Source: Rhodobacteraceae bacterium UBA6273
GTDB taxonomy: Bacteria; Pseudomonadota; Alphaproteobacteria; Rhodobacterales; Rhodobacteraceae
Assembly (NCBI GenBank): GCA_002440625.1
Contig: DJUV01000294.1
Span: forward strand, 1-5,207
Direction of reading: 5' to 3'
Length of the DNA: 5,207 nucleotides
Each line of letters opens with the position of its first letter. Positions within the stretch are counted from its first letter, which is position 1. The notes beneath the pieces were generated by a model. It saw only the letters and a list, made by a program, of their open reading frames with translations, was not told where the DNA came from and did no database searches. Both the position numbers and the translations under genes were made by a program. This document shows positions 1-4,964 of the stretch, in pieces.

Positions 1-85
1 TCATCACGTTCATCGACTTGCCGGGAACGTCCCAGGTGATGGTGGCAACGCCATCGGCGTCAACGGAATAGGTGAAATCGGTCAT
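1..85 (-). CDS. Enoyl-CoA hydratase / 3-hydroxyacyl-CoA dehydrogenase (FadB/FadJ-like), N-terminal fragment
   Basis: Only the first 28 codons are present; the gene continues past the low-coordinate edge. The visible protein begins MTDFTYSVDADGVATITWDV and goes on PGKSMNVM. That is the opening beta hairpin of a crotonase (enoyl-CoA hydratase) fold, with the 'ATITWDVPGKSMNVM' form I associate with bifunctional FadB/FadJ-type proteins of alphaproteobacteria. In the full-length family the crotonase domain is followed by NAD-binding and C-terminal 3-hydroxyacyl-CoA dehydrogenase domains, which cannot be seen here. The start ATG (85-83) overlaps the cupin stop as ATGA, with a GGAGG at 100-96 about 10 bases upstream, so translational coupling is likely. 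The expected role is hydration of 2-enoyl-CoA and oxidation of 3-hydroxyacyl-CoA between the dehydrogenase and thiolase steps. A stand-alone enoyl-CoA hydratase cannot be excluded, but the neighbouring thiolase favours the bifunctional form. Confidence 0.8.
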   Translation of the reverse strand, partial: MTDFTYSVDADGVATITWDVPGKSMNVM

Positions 86-552
86 GTCTTCTTTCCCTCC
101 TTGGGGTAGGGCGTTCCGTCCAAATGGGTGTAACCCTGCGGCGTGGCCAGCATGTCCAGGCCGGGGTAGTGGGTGATGTTCAAAGGGTCGCGCGTGCCGA
201 CGATCAGGTAGGTCGCAGGCGCGGCCCCCTTGTTTTTCAGGCAATGGGCGACCGGCGTGCCTGACTTCCAGACACAGGTGTCGCCGGGGCCGATCTCGGC
301 TTCGACGCCGTCCTCGACCACGGTCAGTTGCCCCGTGAGCATCAGCAGGAATTCATCCTCGCGTTCCTCCCAGTGCATCTGGCTGCTCTGGCCGCCGGGC
401 AACAGCGTCTCGACCGCCGCGCCGAACTGCGTCAGCCCGCCGGCTTCGGTGTAGTGGCGATAGACCAGATTGCCGCGCCCGAGGTTGTAGGGGCCGGGAT
501 AGCCCGACACCCCCTCGGTCTCCGGCACGGTGTCCTTGCGGAAGATCGCCAT
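82..552 (-). CDS. Cupin domain-containing protein
   Basis: A 156-residue protein forming one small beta-barrel cupin. Numbered from the ATG at 552, motif 1 is H60-x-E62-x4-E67-x6-G74 (in LLPGGQSSQMHWEEREDEF), where the usual second His is replaced by Glu. Motif 2 is GDTCVWKSGTPVAHCLKN, with P and G in place and H103 as the last ligand. The four likely metal ligands H60, E62, E67 and H103 are therefore all present, consistent with a metal-binding barrel. The substrate is unknown: the family includes isomerases, dioxygenases and pure ligand-binding domains. There is no signal peptide, so it is probably cytoplasmic. The ATG shares one base with the thiolase stop (TGATG), and its own stop overlaps the next start (ATGA), so it should be co-translated with two beta-oxidation enzymes. 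A GTG three bases upstream (555) is an alternative start that would add one Met. Confidence 0.9.
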   Translation of the reverse strand: MAIFRKDTVPETEGVSGYPGPYNLGRGNLVYRHYTEAGGLTQFGAAVETLLPGGQSSQMHWEEREDEFLLMLTGQLTVVEDGVEAEIGPGDTCVWKSGTPVAHCLKNKGAAPATYLIVGTRDPLNITHYPGLDMLATPQGYTHLDGTPYPKEGKKT

Positions 553-1763
553 CACACACGCTCGATGATCGTCGCGGCACCCATGCCGGAAGCGATGCAG
601 AGCGTGGCGAGGCCGGTGCCTTTGCCGGTGCGCTCCAACTCGTCCAGGAGCGTGCCGATGATGATGGCACCCGTGGCGCCAAGCGGGTGGCCCATAGCGA
701 TGGAGCCGCCGTTGACGTTGACCTTGGCATGATCGACGTCGAAGGCCTGCATGAAGCGCAGGACGACCGAGGCAAAGGCCTCGTTGACCTCGAAAAGGTC
801 GATGTCCTTGATCGACATGCCAGAGTCCTTCAGGATCTTCTCCGTCACCGGAACCGGGCCGGTGAGCATGATCGTCGGATCGGTGCCGATCTTGGCGGTG
901 GCGCGGATGCGGGCGCGCGGCTTCAGCCCGTGCGCTTCGCCAAACTCCTTGTTGCCGATCAGGACCGCCGCAGCGCCATCGACGATGCCGGAAGAGTTGC
1001 CGGCATGGTGGATGTGGTTGATCGCCGCAAGATGCGGGTACTTCATCAGCGCCAGCTTGTCGAAACCGGGCATGACCTCGCCCATGTCCCGGAACGAGGC
1101 CTTGAGCGCGCCGAGCGTCTGCATGTCGGTGCCGGGGCGCATGTATTCGTCATGGTCAAGGATGGCGAGGCCGTTCTGGTCGCGGATCGTCAGGACCGAC
1201 TTCGCGAAACGCTTGTCTTTCCAGGCCTCTGCGGCGCGCTTTTGCGATTCCACCGCAAGCGCGTCAGCGTCGTCGCGGCTGAAACCGTATTCGGTGGCGA
1301 TGATGTCGGCCGAGATGCCTTGCGGCACGAAATAGGTCTTGAAGGCCAGCGTCGGATCGACGGCGATCGCGGCGCCGTCCGAACCCATGGCGACCCGGCC
1401 CATCATCTCGACCCCGCCGGCGATATAGCCGTTGCCAGCGCCGCCCTTGACCTGGTTGGCGGCAAGGTTCACCGCCTCCATTCCGCTCGCACAGAAGCGG
1501 TTGATGGCGAGACCGGGGATCTTCTCGTCGAGATCGGAGAGAAGAACGGCAGAGCGCGCGAGGCAGCCGCCCTGTTCGCCCACTTGCGTCACGTTGCCCC
1601 AGATCACGTCCTCGACCGCGTGGCCGTCAAGGTTGTTACGCTCCTTCACCGCGTTCAGCACCTTGGCCGAAAGCGACACAGAGGTCAGTTCATGCAATGA
1701 TCCATCGGGGCGGCCCTTGCCGCGGGGCGAACGGACGGCGTCGTAAATATATGCTTCTGTCAT
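552..1763 (-). CDS. fadA: Acetyl-CoA C-acyltransferase (thiolase)
   Basis: A full-length thiolase of 403 residues, in the normal family range. It catalyses thiolytic cleavage of 3-oxoacyl-CoA to acetyl-CoA and a shortened acyl-CoA, the last step of beta-oxidation. Numbered from the Met at 1763, the acyl-accepting nucleophile is Cys91 in NRFCASGMEAV. HHAGNSSGIVDGAA (252-265) is the conserved HAGN/SGxxDGAA segment. N327-E328-A-F330 is the NEAF motif, His359 lies in GHPLGATGA, and the acid/base Cys389 lies in CIASGMGAA, so the catalytic Cys/Asn/His/Cys set is intact. The last motif reads C-I-A-S-G-M-G rather than the common C-x-G-G-G-x-G. Two ATGs occur in tandem (1766, 1763); GGAG at 1773-1770 is 3 bases from the first and 6 from the second, so I chose the second. 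The symbol is by class only: chain-length preference, and degradative versus biosynthetic (PhaA-type) use, cannot be read off. The FadB/FadJ-like partner downstream favours degradation. Confidence 0.95.
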   Translation of the reverse strand: MTEAYIYDAVRSPRGKGRPDGSLHELTSVSLSAKVLNAVKERNNLDGHAVEDVIWGNVTQVGEQGGCLARSAVLLSDLDEKIPGLAINRFCASGMEAVNLAANQVKGGAGNGYIAGGVEMMGRVAMGSDGAAIAVDPTLAFKTYFVPQGISADIIATEYGFSRDDADALAVESQKRAAEAWKDKRFAKSVLTIRDQNGLAILDHDEYMRPGTDMQTLGALKASFRDMGEVMPGFDKLALMKYPHLAAINHIHHAGNSSGIVDGAAAVLIGNKEFGEAHGLKPRARIRATAKIGTDPTIMLTGPVPVTEKILKDSGMSIKDIDLFEVNEAFASVVLRFMQAFDVDHAKVNVNGGSIAMGHPLGATGAIIIGTLLDELERTGKGTGLATLCIASGMGAATIIERV

Positions 1764-1767
1764 CATT

Positions 1768-1773
1768 CTCTCC
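1768..1773 (-). promoter_or_regulatory. Ribosome binding site of the thiolase gene (decides start)
   Basis: GGAGAG read on the minus strand, lying in the 12 bases between the stop of the 61-residue gene and the thiolase start. Its distance fits the second of two tandem ATGs (1763) better than the first (1766). The two starts differ by one Met only. Confidence 0.6.
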
Positions 1774-1775
1774 GG

Positions 1776-1961
1776 TTATTCGCTGACCTGCACGCAAGTC
1801 GCCTTGACGGTGATCGCGCGGGTTCTCAGTTGGTCTTCCATCTTGGCGCGGGCCGCCTCGCAGAGGGCCTCGCTGCTGAAGGGCGTTTCATGCACCCGCA
1901 CCTCTGAGGGCACACTCTCTCCGGTGACGGTGTAGACGATGGCGACAAGGAGCCATTTCAT
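1776..1961 (-). CDS. Small protein with hydrophobic N-terminus, function unknown
   Basis: A 61-residue protein I do not recognise. It opens with MKWLLVAIVYTVTG, a Lys followed by about ten mostly hydrophobic residues, like a short export signal or membrane anchor, although it lacks a clear AXA cleavage site. The rest is polar, with a predicted helix around residues 28-47 (SSEALCEAARAKMEDQLR) and a short strand (ITVKATCVQV) near the end. Cys34 and Cys56 could form a disulfide if the protein reaches the periplasm. The gene is well supported: a strong GGAGGAA Shine-Dalgarno (1973-1967) lies 5 bases before the ATG, the GST stop is 14 bases upstream, and the thiolase starts 12 bases downstream. 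It is therefore co-transcribed with them. Its role in the operon is unknown; the envelope location is inferred from the N-terminus only. Confidence 0.8.
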   Translation of the reverse strand: MKWLLVAIVYTVTGESVPSEVRVHETPFSSEALCEAARAKMEDQLRTRAITVKATCVQVSE

Positions 1962-1975
1962 GTCAGTTCCTCCGC

Positions 1976-2602
1976 TCAGGCCCGGTCGGAAGGATTGCCG
2001 GGCATCAGGTCATAGGGGTGCTTCCAGCCGGGCAGGGCCGCGATGCGGTCAAGCCAGCGGTCGATGTTGGGGTAGTCCTTGCGGTCGAACCCCCAGGGTT
2101 CTGGGTAATAGAGATAGCCGCAGCAGGCGGTGTCGGCGATGGTTGGGGCATCGCCGACCATCCAGTCGCGGCCCTCAAGATGACGGTCGAGCGTGCCGAG
2201 GGCGGTCATGACCCGGCCCGAGAGCCACTTGATCGCCTCCTGCGGCCGCTTCTCTTCCGGCAGGAAGTTCATCAGGAACCGCAAGCTGCCCTGCTGGCCC
2301 GAGCCTTTCTGGCCATCCCAGAAGAGCCACCGCAGGATCTCGTCTTGGTCGCCGGTGAGGAGCATGCCGGTCTTTTCGGCGACATGGAGCTGGATCACGC
2401 AGGATTGGGTGAGTTTGAGGCCATCCTCGACAAAGACCGGCGCCTCGCCCATCTCGTTGAGCGCAAGGTACTCCGGCGTGCGGGCGGCACCGTGGAAGAA
2501 ATCCACAAAGACCGGCTCCCAGTCGTAGCCGGCGAGCGCCATGGTCAGCGCTGCCTTGTAGCAGTTGCCGCTTTCGCCGAAGCAGTGGAGCTGTGCCGTC
2601 AT
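1976..2602 (-). CDS. Glutathione S-transferase family protein
   Basis: A cytosolic GST-type protein of 208 residues, a normal length. The N-terminal thioredoxin-like domain (about 1-80) begins MTAQLHCFGESGNCYKAALT; Ser11 or Cys14 in ESGNCYK sits where GSTs place the residue that activates glutathione. The cis-Pro loop is GEAPVF (Pro55), and LTQS (64-67) matches the gamma-glutamyl-binding [EQ]-S turn. The all-helical domain (about 88-200) carries the S/T-x-x-D capping box as T154-I-A-D157 and ends WKHPYDLMPGNP. The family conjugates or reduces electrophiles with glutathione; the substrate here is unknown. Leading an operon with a thiolase and a FadB/FadJ-like protein hints at handling a reactive acyl-CoA-derived or organosulfur intermediate, but that is inference. 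An in-frame extension to 2653 exists, but AGGGA (2615-2611) 8 bases from the ATG at 2602, and the family's normal N-terminus, support the shorter form. Confidence 0.93.
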   Translation of the reverse strand: MTAQLHCFGESGNCYKAALTMALAGYDWEPVFVDFFHGAARTPEYLALNEMGEAPVFVEDGLKLTQSCVIQLHVAEKTGMLLTGDQDEILRWLFWDGQKGSGQQGSLRFLMNFLPEEKRPQEAIKWLSGRVMTALGTLDRHLEGRDWMVGDAPTIADTACCGYLYYPEPWGFDRKDYPNIDRWLDRIAALPGWKHPYDLMPGNPSDRA

Positions 2603-2610
2603 GCCTTTGG

Positions 2611-2615
2611 TCCCT
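2611..2615 (-). promoter_or_regulatory. Ribosome binding site of the GST gene (decides start)
   Basis: AGGGA on the minus strand, 8 bases before the ATG at 2602. It supports that start over the upstream in-frame candidate at 2653, whose extra 17 residues (MRGCETPASSPETGTKG) lie across the GC hairpin and do not resemble a GST N-terminus. Confidence 0.5.
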
Positions 2616-2630
2616 GTCTCTGGGGAAGAA

Positions 2631-2664
2631 GCGGGGGTTTCACACCCCCGCACCCCCGTGGGGT
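2631..2664. repeat. GC-rich double hairpin in the GST leader
   Basis: Two adjacent inverted repeats. The first pairs 2631-2637 (gcggggg) with 2645-2651 (cccccgc), seven perfect base pairs around a 7-base loop. The second pairs 2652-2656 (acccc) with 2660-2664 (ggggt) around a 3-base loop. They share a perfect tandem duplication of cacccccg (2643-2650 and 2651-2658). On the plus strand the second hairpin is followed by ATTTTC, slightly terminator-like. On the minus strand the first stem ends about 28 bases before the GST start codon and lacks a T run, so it would sit in the GST 5' leader. It borders the repeat at 2661 and may be part of the same element. Confidence 0.6.
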
Positions 2665-2690
2665 ATTTTCACAACGAAGAAGCGGAAGGA
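2661..2690 (+). repeat. Short repeat, copy A (inverted partner at 2823-2852)
   Basis: Plus-strand copy of a sequence whose other copy is on the minus strand 130 bases away. Aligned without gaps, both share GGGTATTT, then differ at two bases, then share ACAACGAAGAAGC (2671-2683 here), with scattered matches after that. The two copies point toward each other. It is far more similar than chance would give for a 27-30 base stretch. It resembles intergenic repeats I associate with Rhodobacteraceae genomes, but family membership needs a genome-wide count. Confidence 0.65.
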
Positions 2691-2822
2691 TTTGTTAACC
2701 AGAATCGCCGAGCCTTTCCCGTGCGGTACAGGCTGGGGAGCCGATGGCCGCCAACGGAGAAGCCGCCCCGGTCTTGACGAGAAGCACCCCAGGTTTGAGG
2801 GCCGGCGTCGGTGCCGGGGCGC

Positions 2823-2852
2823 GCTTTCGGCTTCTTCGTTGTCCAAATACCC
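2823..2852 (-). repeat. Short repeat, copy B (inverted partner at 2661-2690)
   Basis: Minus-strand copy of the repeat, reading GGGTATTT (2852-2845), GG, ACAACGAAGAAGC (2842-2830). It begins 22 bases after the stop of the 70-residue gene. Together with copy A it brackets a unique-looking stretch of about 130 bases, giving the layout of a bipartite interspersed element. A 5-base-pair GC stem (2802-2806 with 2813-2817) lies just inside it. Confidence 0.65.
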
Positions 2853-2874
2853 ATTCCGTCCTCTCCTCCTTCCC

Positions 2875-3087
2875 TCACGCCTTCCGGTCTTCCAACTCCG
2901 CCTTGAAGAGCCTGAGCCGGTGGCCGAGGTTTTCCTTGTCGATCACGCTGCCGAAGTTCTCGAAGAGGAAGGTCAGAGCCTCGTCCTGGCTGATGCCGGC
3001 GTCCTCCGCGAAGCGCTGGAGCGCGCGATAGGCGTCATTCGTCATCGCGGCGGGAAAGCGTCTGGTCAGGCGCAGGCGTTTCGGCAT
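2875..3087 (-). CDS. Conserved 70-residue protein of unknown function
   Basis: A small basic-to-mixed protein starting MPKRLRLTRRFPAAMTNDAY and ending LFKAELEDRKA. I recognise it as a type found beside acyl-CoA dehydrogenase genes in Rhodobacteraceae, but know of no assigned function. The layout is a positively charged N-terminal strand-like segment (K3, R4, R6, R9, R10), then two predicted helices (about 16-30, DAYRALQRFAEDAG, and 33-46, QDEALTFLFENF), then a third helix near the C-terminus. Strand-helix-helix with a basic strand resembles ribbon-helix-helix DNA-binding proteins, but this is a weak structural guess. A GGAGG (3096-3092) four bases before the ATG supports the start. It lies 67 bases after the dehydrogenase stop, so it is probably co-transcribed with it. 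There is no signal peptide or membrane segment. Confidence 0.85.
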   Translation of the reverse strand: MPKRLRLTRRFPAAMTNDAYRALQRFAEDAGISQDEALTFLFENFGSVIDKENLGHRLRLFKAELEDRKA

Positions 3088-3110
3088 CGTTCCTCCAGGT
3101 GGTTCGTGCA

Positions 3111-3131
3111 GCGCCGGAGTTTGTCCGGCGC
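3111..3131. repeat. Perfect GC-rich hairpin between dehydrogenase and 70-residue gene
   Basis: 3111-3118 (gcgccgga) and 3124-3131 (tccggcgc) are perfect 8-base inverted repeats around a 5-base loop. In the minus-strand transcript the stem lies 24-44 bases after the dehydrogenase stop and ends 23 bases before the next start codon. No T run follows, so a complete intrinsic terminator is unlikely. mRNA 3'-end stabilisation, partial termination or a translational effect on the 70-residue gene are the reasonable options. A second tccggcg copy (minus strand 3152-3146) could pair with the same arm. Confidence 0.55.
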
Positions 3132-3154
3132 CGCCGTCGATTTGTCGCCGGAGC

Positions 3155-4933
3155 CTAGAACGCCTCGGCGGGGAGCGCCATGACCGGCTCCGCGCCCGAC
3201 TGGATACGGGCGAGGTGCGTGGCCGTCATCGGCAGCTGGCGCGCCATGTAGTAGCGGCCGGTGGCGAGCTTCGTCTCGTAGAAGGCCTTGTCGGAAGCGC
3301 CGTTCGCCAGCGCGGCGGCGGCCGCTTTCGCCGAGCGCGCCCACATCAGGCCGAGGCAGACATGGCCGAAAAGGTGCATGAAGTCATAGGAGCCGGAAAG
3401 TGCCGCATTGGGGTTCTTCATGCCGGCTTGCATGAAGTACATGCCCGCCGCCTGAAGATCCTTCGACGCCGCCTTCAGGGGTTCGAGGAAGCCCGCCTTC
3501 AGCGCCTCGTCGCCTTCATTCTCCTTGATGAAGGTCTTCACCATCTCGAAGAAGGCCATGACCGGCTTGCCGCCATCAGCGGCGAGCTTGCGGCCGACGA
3601 GGTCAAGCGCCTGCACGCCGTTGGCGCCTTCGTAGATCATGGTGATCCTGGCATCGCGGGCGAACTGCGACATGCCGGTTTCCTCGATATAGCCGTGGCC
3701 GCCGAAGACCTGCTGGGCGTTGATCGCCGTCTCGAAGCCCTTGTCGGTCAGGAAGCCCTTGAGGACAGGGGTGAGGAGCGAGATCATCCCGTCCGCCGCC
3801 TTGTCGCCCGACCTGTGCGCGGCGTCGATCAGCGAGGCGCCCCAATAGGTGAAGGCGCGGGCGCCTTCGAGGAAGCTCTTCTGGTCCATGAGGTTGCGGC
3901 GGATGTCGGGGTGGACGATCAGCGGGTCAGCCGCGCCGTCCGGGTTGGCGACGCCGGTCACTGCGCGGCCCTGAATGCGTTCCTTGGCGTAGATCACGGC
4001 GTTCTGGTAGGCGGGCTCGGCCACGGCATAGCCTTGCAGGCCGACGCCGAGCCGCGCTTCGTTCATCATGGTGAACATGTTGCGCATGCCCTTGTGCAAC
4101 TCGCCCAGAAGGTAGCCGGTCGCGCCGTCGTAGTTCATCACGCAGGTGGCATTGCCGTGAATGCCCATCTTCTCTTCGATCTTGCCGACCGAGAGGGAGT
4201 TCCGCGCACCAAGCGATCCGTCTTCCTTCACCATGAATTTCGGCACGATGAAGAGCGAGATGCCCTTGGTGCTTTCGCCGCCGCCCGGAGCCTTGGCGAG
4301 CACCAGATGGATGACGTTCGACGACATGTCGTGATCGCCGGCCGAGATGAAAATCTTCTGGCCGGTGATCTTGTAGCTGCCGTCGGCCTGCGGTTCGGCC
4401 TTGGTGCGCAACATGCCAAGATCGGTGCCGGCATGCGGCTCCGTCAGGTTCATGGTGCCGGTCCATTCAAGGCTCGTCATCTTCGGCACATAGGTCGTCT
4501 TCTGTGCGTCCGTCCCGTGGGCGAGGATTGCTGAGATGGCGCCATGGGTCAGGCCCTGGTACATGTTGAAGGCCATGTTGGCGGAGACGAAGATTTCACC
4601 CACAGCCGAGGCAAGGACGTAGGGCAGGTTCTGGCCGCCGTATTCCTCGGGGATGTCGAGACCGTTCCAGCCGCCTTCCTTCATCGCCGCAAAGGCCTGC
4701 CTGAAGCCCTTCGGCGTATGGACGACGCCGTTTTCAAGGCGGCAGCCTTCGAGATCGCCCGAGGCGTTCAGGGGTGCGAGCACATCGCGGGCGATCTTGC
4801 CCGCCTCTTCGAGAATGGCCGAAGTGAATTCCGGCTCAAGATCGGCATAGCCAGCCACATCGCTTTCGGTGACGTTCAGGACTTCGTGCAGAACAAATTC
4901 GATGTCCCGGATCGGGGCGTTGTAGCTGGGCAT
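3155..4933 (-). CDS. Acyl-CoA dehydrogenase with C-terminal extension (DmdC-type)
   Basis: A 592-residue FAD-dependent acyl-CoA dehydrogenase, about 200 residues longer than the standard family. It oxidises an acyl-CoA to the trans-2-enoyl-CoA, passing electrons to electron-transferring flavoprotein. Domains in order: N-terminal helical domain (about 35-155), beta domain with [13 protein letters not shown] (161-173) and [11 protein letters not shown] (193-203), C-terminal helical domain (about 282-450) with [11 protein letters not shown] (408-418) and [20 protein letters not shown] (425-444), then an extra helical domain (about 460-590) as in PF12806-type proteins. Glu435 in IYEGANG is the expected catalytic base. 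This architecture is shared with 3-methylmercaptopropionyl-CoA dehydrogenase (DmdC) of DMSP demethylation and with many paralogues acting on fatty acyl-CoAs; the sequence alone does not separate them, so I give no symbol. The start ATG has GGGAGAG (4948-4942) 8 bases upstream. The MerR gene ends 31 bases before it. Confidence 0.95.
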   Translation of the reverse strand: MPSYNAPIRDIEFVLHEVLNVTESDVAGYADLEPEFTSAILEEAGKIARDVLAPLNASGDLEGCRLENGVVHTPKGFRQAFAAMKEGGWNGLDIPEEYGGQNLPYVLASAVGEIFVSANMAFNMYQGLTHGAISAILAHGTDAQKTTYVPKMTSLEWTGTMNLTEPHAGTDLGMLRTKAEPQADGSYKITGQKIFISAGDHDMSSNVIHLVLAKAPGGGESTKGISLFIVPKFMVKEDGSLGARNSLSVGKIEEKMGIHGNATCVMNYDGATGYLLGELHKGMRNMFTMMNEARLGVGLQGYAVAEPAYQNAVIYAKERIQGRAVTGVANPDGAADPLIVHPDIRRNLMDQKSFLEGARAFTYWGASLIDAAHRSGDKAADGMISLLTPVLKGFLTDKGFETAINAQQVFGGHGYIEETGMSQFARDARITMIYEGANGVQALDLVGRKLAADGGKPVMAFFEMVKTFIKENEGDEALKAGFLEPLKAASKDLQAAGMYFMQAGMKNPNAALSGSYDFMHLFGHVCLGLMWARSAKAAAAALANGASDKAFYETKLATGRYYMARQLPMTATHLARIQSGAEPVMALPAEAF

Positions 4934-4964
4934 GCGTCTTTCTCTCCCTTGGTGGTCTCTTTTG

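Larger units (their letters stand above)
2603..2874. other. Intergenic region between the 70-residue gene and GST
   Basis: This is the only sizeable gap in the window. It holds the two inverted repeat copies, the double GC hairpin next to the GST start, and a smaller stem at 2802-2817. I looked for sigma-70-type promoters for GST on the minus strand and found no convincing -35/-10 pair; TTAACA near copy A is not followed by a good -10 box. No classical terminator with a T run follows the 70-residue gene on the minus strand. Read-through from the upstream group into GST is therefore possible, although a gap this long within otherwise tight genes suggests a separate promoter. Confidence 0.6.

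Noticed and set aside
687..1700. 337-codon plus-strand open frame
   Set aside because: It lies wholly antisense to the thiolase, whose motifs are intact. Its product is rich in Arg, Asp, His and Val with no recognisable domain, the usual antisense shadow of a GC-rich gene.
2603..2653. N-terminal extension of the GST to the upstream ATG-like start at 2653
   Set aside because: The added 17 residues are translated hairpin sequence, while an RBS and the normal GST N-terminus support the start at 2602.
2018..2698. 226-codon plus-strand open frame over the GST gene
   Set aside because: The minus-strand frame encodes a clear GST; the plus frame has no recognisable domain.
2774..2800. Plus-strand TTGACG as a -35 box
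   Set aside because: No acceptable -10 hexamer lies 16-18 bases downstream, and no plus-strand gene is supported.
2744..3031. Plus-strand 95-codon frame beginning MAANGEAAPVL after a GGGGAG
   Set aside because: It has a tolerable RBS, but most of the frame is antisense to the 70-residue gene and the protein shows no recognisable fold.
3111..3131. Intrinsic terminator after the dehydrogenase
   Set aside because: The stem is strong but no T run follows on the minus strand, and a well-supported gene starts 23 bases later.
3215..4534. 439-codon plus-strand open frame
   Set aside because: It is antisense to the acyl-CoA dehydrogenase, with a composition of His, Arg, Ala, Gly and Val typical of a complementary-strand shadow and no family motif.
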